A DNA stretch of 64,000 nt from Blastocatellia bacterium (GTDB lineage: Bacteria; Acidobacteriota; Blastocatellia; Pyrinomonadales; Pyrinomonadaceae), in assembly GCA_016789265.1 (NCBI GenBank), contig JAEUQK010000040.1, positions 1 to 64,000 of the forward strand, read 5' to 3'. How positions within the stretch are numbered: position 1 is the first letter of the stretch; the number at the start of each line of letters is the position of its first letter. Below the pieces are notes generated by a model that saw nothing but the letters and a program-made list of their open reading frames with translations, made no database searches and was not told where the DNA came from. Below are positions 63,341 through 64,000 of this stretch, one piece after another. Made by a program: the position numbers and the translations under genes.

Positions 63341-64000
63341 GGTTACTGTGGAACTACTGTGTGATGCCCGCGGGGTAAAAAAAAGAACTTAACCGATTCG
63401 AGCTGGGCTGCTCCGAATTCAATCAATCAGAAAACGCAACCGAAGGAAGGAGATTCAAAACGCTGGCCCATCTAGTCGGCCGCATTACAACTCTAATATG
63501 ATGGCCGCGGGGTAAGGCCGCGGCGCTGTTACTTCTAGCAAACTAATCAAGGAACAACTGCGGCAATTGATGCTTCAGCATAAACGCCGGCTGTGTAAAG
63601 CGACAGAGATGAGAGGCACTGTCGCTAACTTTCGGAAAGAAATACTTTCTCGGCGAAGTAACTTTCCGGAGGGCTCTATCGCAACACGCGTGCCACTAAA
63701 CTTGTTGAACAAAAGAGGTAGTCTTAACAGGAGAATGCTAAGTAAAACGAGTGAATATGCAGACCGTACGGTCCGTAAGGATGTGATCGGTTGGGGAGAA
63801 ATGGGACATTACACAAATTCGAAGTGCGGAAACTTACCGCAGTCGCCGTAAATCCCATGGCCGACGCGCAACATTCTGCAGAGATGAGGATTGTTGGTCG
63901 TACGCCCTCAACGGTTTGGAGCAAATGTTCTTGCCGACATATCAAAGATTGAATATCCTTAATCCCGTTGAGACCAATCATCAGTTCATTCGACCCTTTA
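63341..64000. other. Right-edge region, mostly non-coding, with a duplicated GC-rich motif and a possible Rrf2 remnant
   Basis: I see no solid gene. TGATGSCCGCGGGGTAA occurs at 63362-63378 and 63499-63515 with one base difference; the second copy extends into a GCCGCGG...CCGCGGC hairpin. At 63735 a short frame starts MLSKTSEYADRTV, whose first nine residues look like the N-terminus of Rrf2-family regulators, but it soon loses resemblance and stops at 63851. It may be a broken gene or chance. Another frame is open to the right edge without recognisable content. Confidence 0.35.

Overview
The window looks like a chromosomal segment of an Acidobacteriota bacterium, probably class Blastocatellia. 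This is inferred from the long YD-repeat (RHS) and FG-GAP surface proteins, an Oar-like TonB receptor remnant, the mid-50s GC appearance and the overall gene content. No rRNA or marker protein is present to confirm it.

Left part (1-13242) looks like the end of an integrated island. It carries an orphan RHS tip cassette that runs off the edge, a small candidate immunity gene, a full-length secreted RHS polymorphic-toxin protein, an FG-GAP repeat gene broken by an amber codon, a 1.3-kb non-coding stretch with a duplicated 48-bp near-palindrome, an HTH-Fic protein and a PUA/EVE-like-HNH nuclease. It ends at a 45-bp 3' fragment of a tRNA-Asn gene, which fits an attR-type junction.

13414-20882 is a five-gene minus-strand operon: an NfnA/B-like ferredoxin:NAD(P)H transhydrogenase pair, 2-oxoacid:ferredoxin oxidoreductase alpha (gamma-alpha fusion) and beta subunits, and a large protein ending in a [4Fe-4S] ferredoxin domain. 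It probably moves electrons between 2-oxoacids, ferredoxin and NAD(P)H.

21140-41062 holds a divergent ArsR regulator, an RND efflux operon whose inner-membrane pump carries two universal-stress domains at its C-terminus, and then a long stress/dormancy-like set: alcohol dehydrogenase, Hsp20, L,D-transpeptidase, CBS protein, phosphoribosyltransferase, erythromycin-esterase-like protein, alpha/beta hydrolase, zinc-ribbon protein, formate dehydrogenase, Ca2+-type P-ATPase and a BCAM0308-like protein. Several of these families are also found in the mycobacterial DosR regulon.

41105-46480 is mixed: a GH5 mannanase-like enzyme, a decayed TonB receptor, a MaoC hydratase, two HExxH metalloprotease-like proteins and a short pilin-like protein that probably starts at CTG.

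46630-53411 is a compact phage-derived module on the minus strand: GH46-type endolysin, holin, spanin-like pair, large terminase, portal, scaffold, coat and head-tail connector. I see no tail, integrase or replication genes. Three of its genes contain, in frame, a 21-bp palindromic repeat, once as an inverted REPIN-like pair. A promoter with an embedded inverted repeat lies at its upstream edge.

53611-63253 returns to chromosomal genes: an NRDE/TANGO2 protein, an OlsB-type acyltransferase, a nine-PAS hybrid histidine kinase, a divergent NtrC-type regulator and a receiver protein with Glu at the phospho-acceptor position. The last 0.75 kb is mostly non-coding with two hairpins and a short duplicated GC-rich motif.
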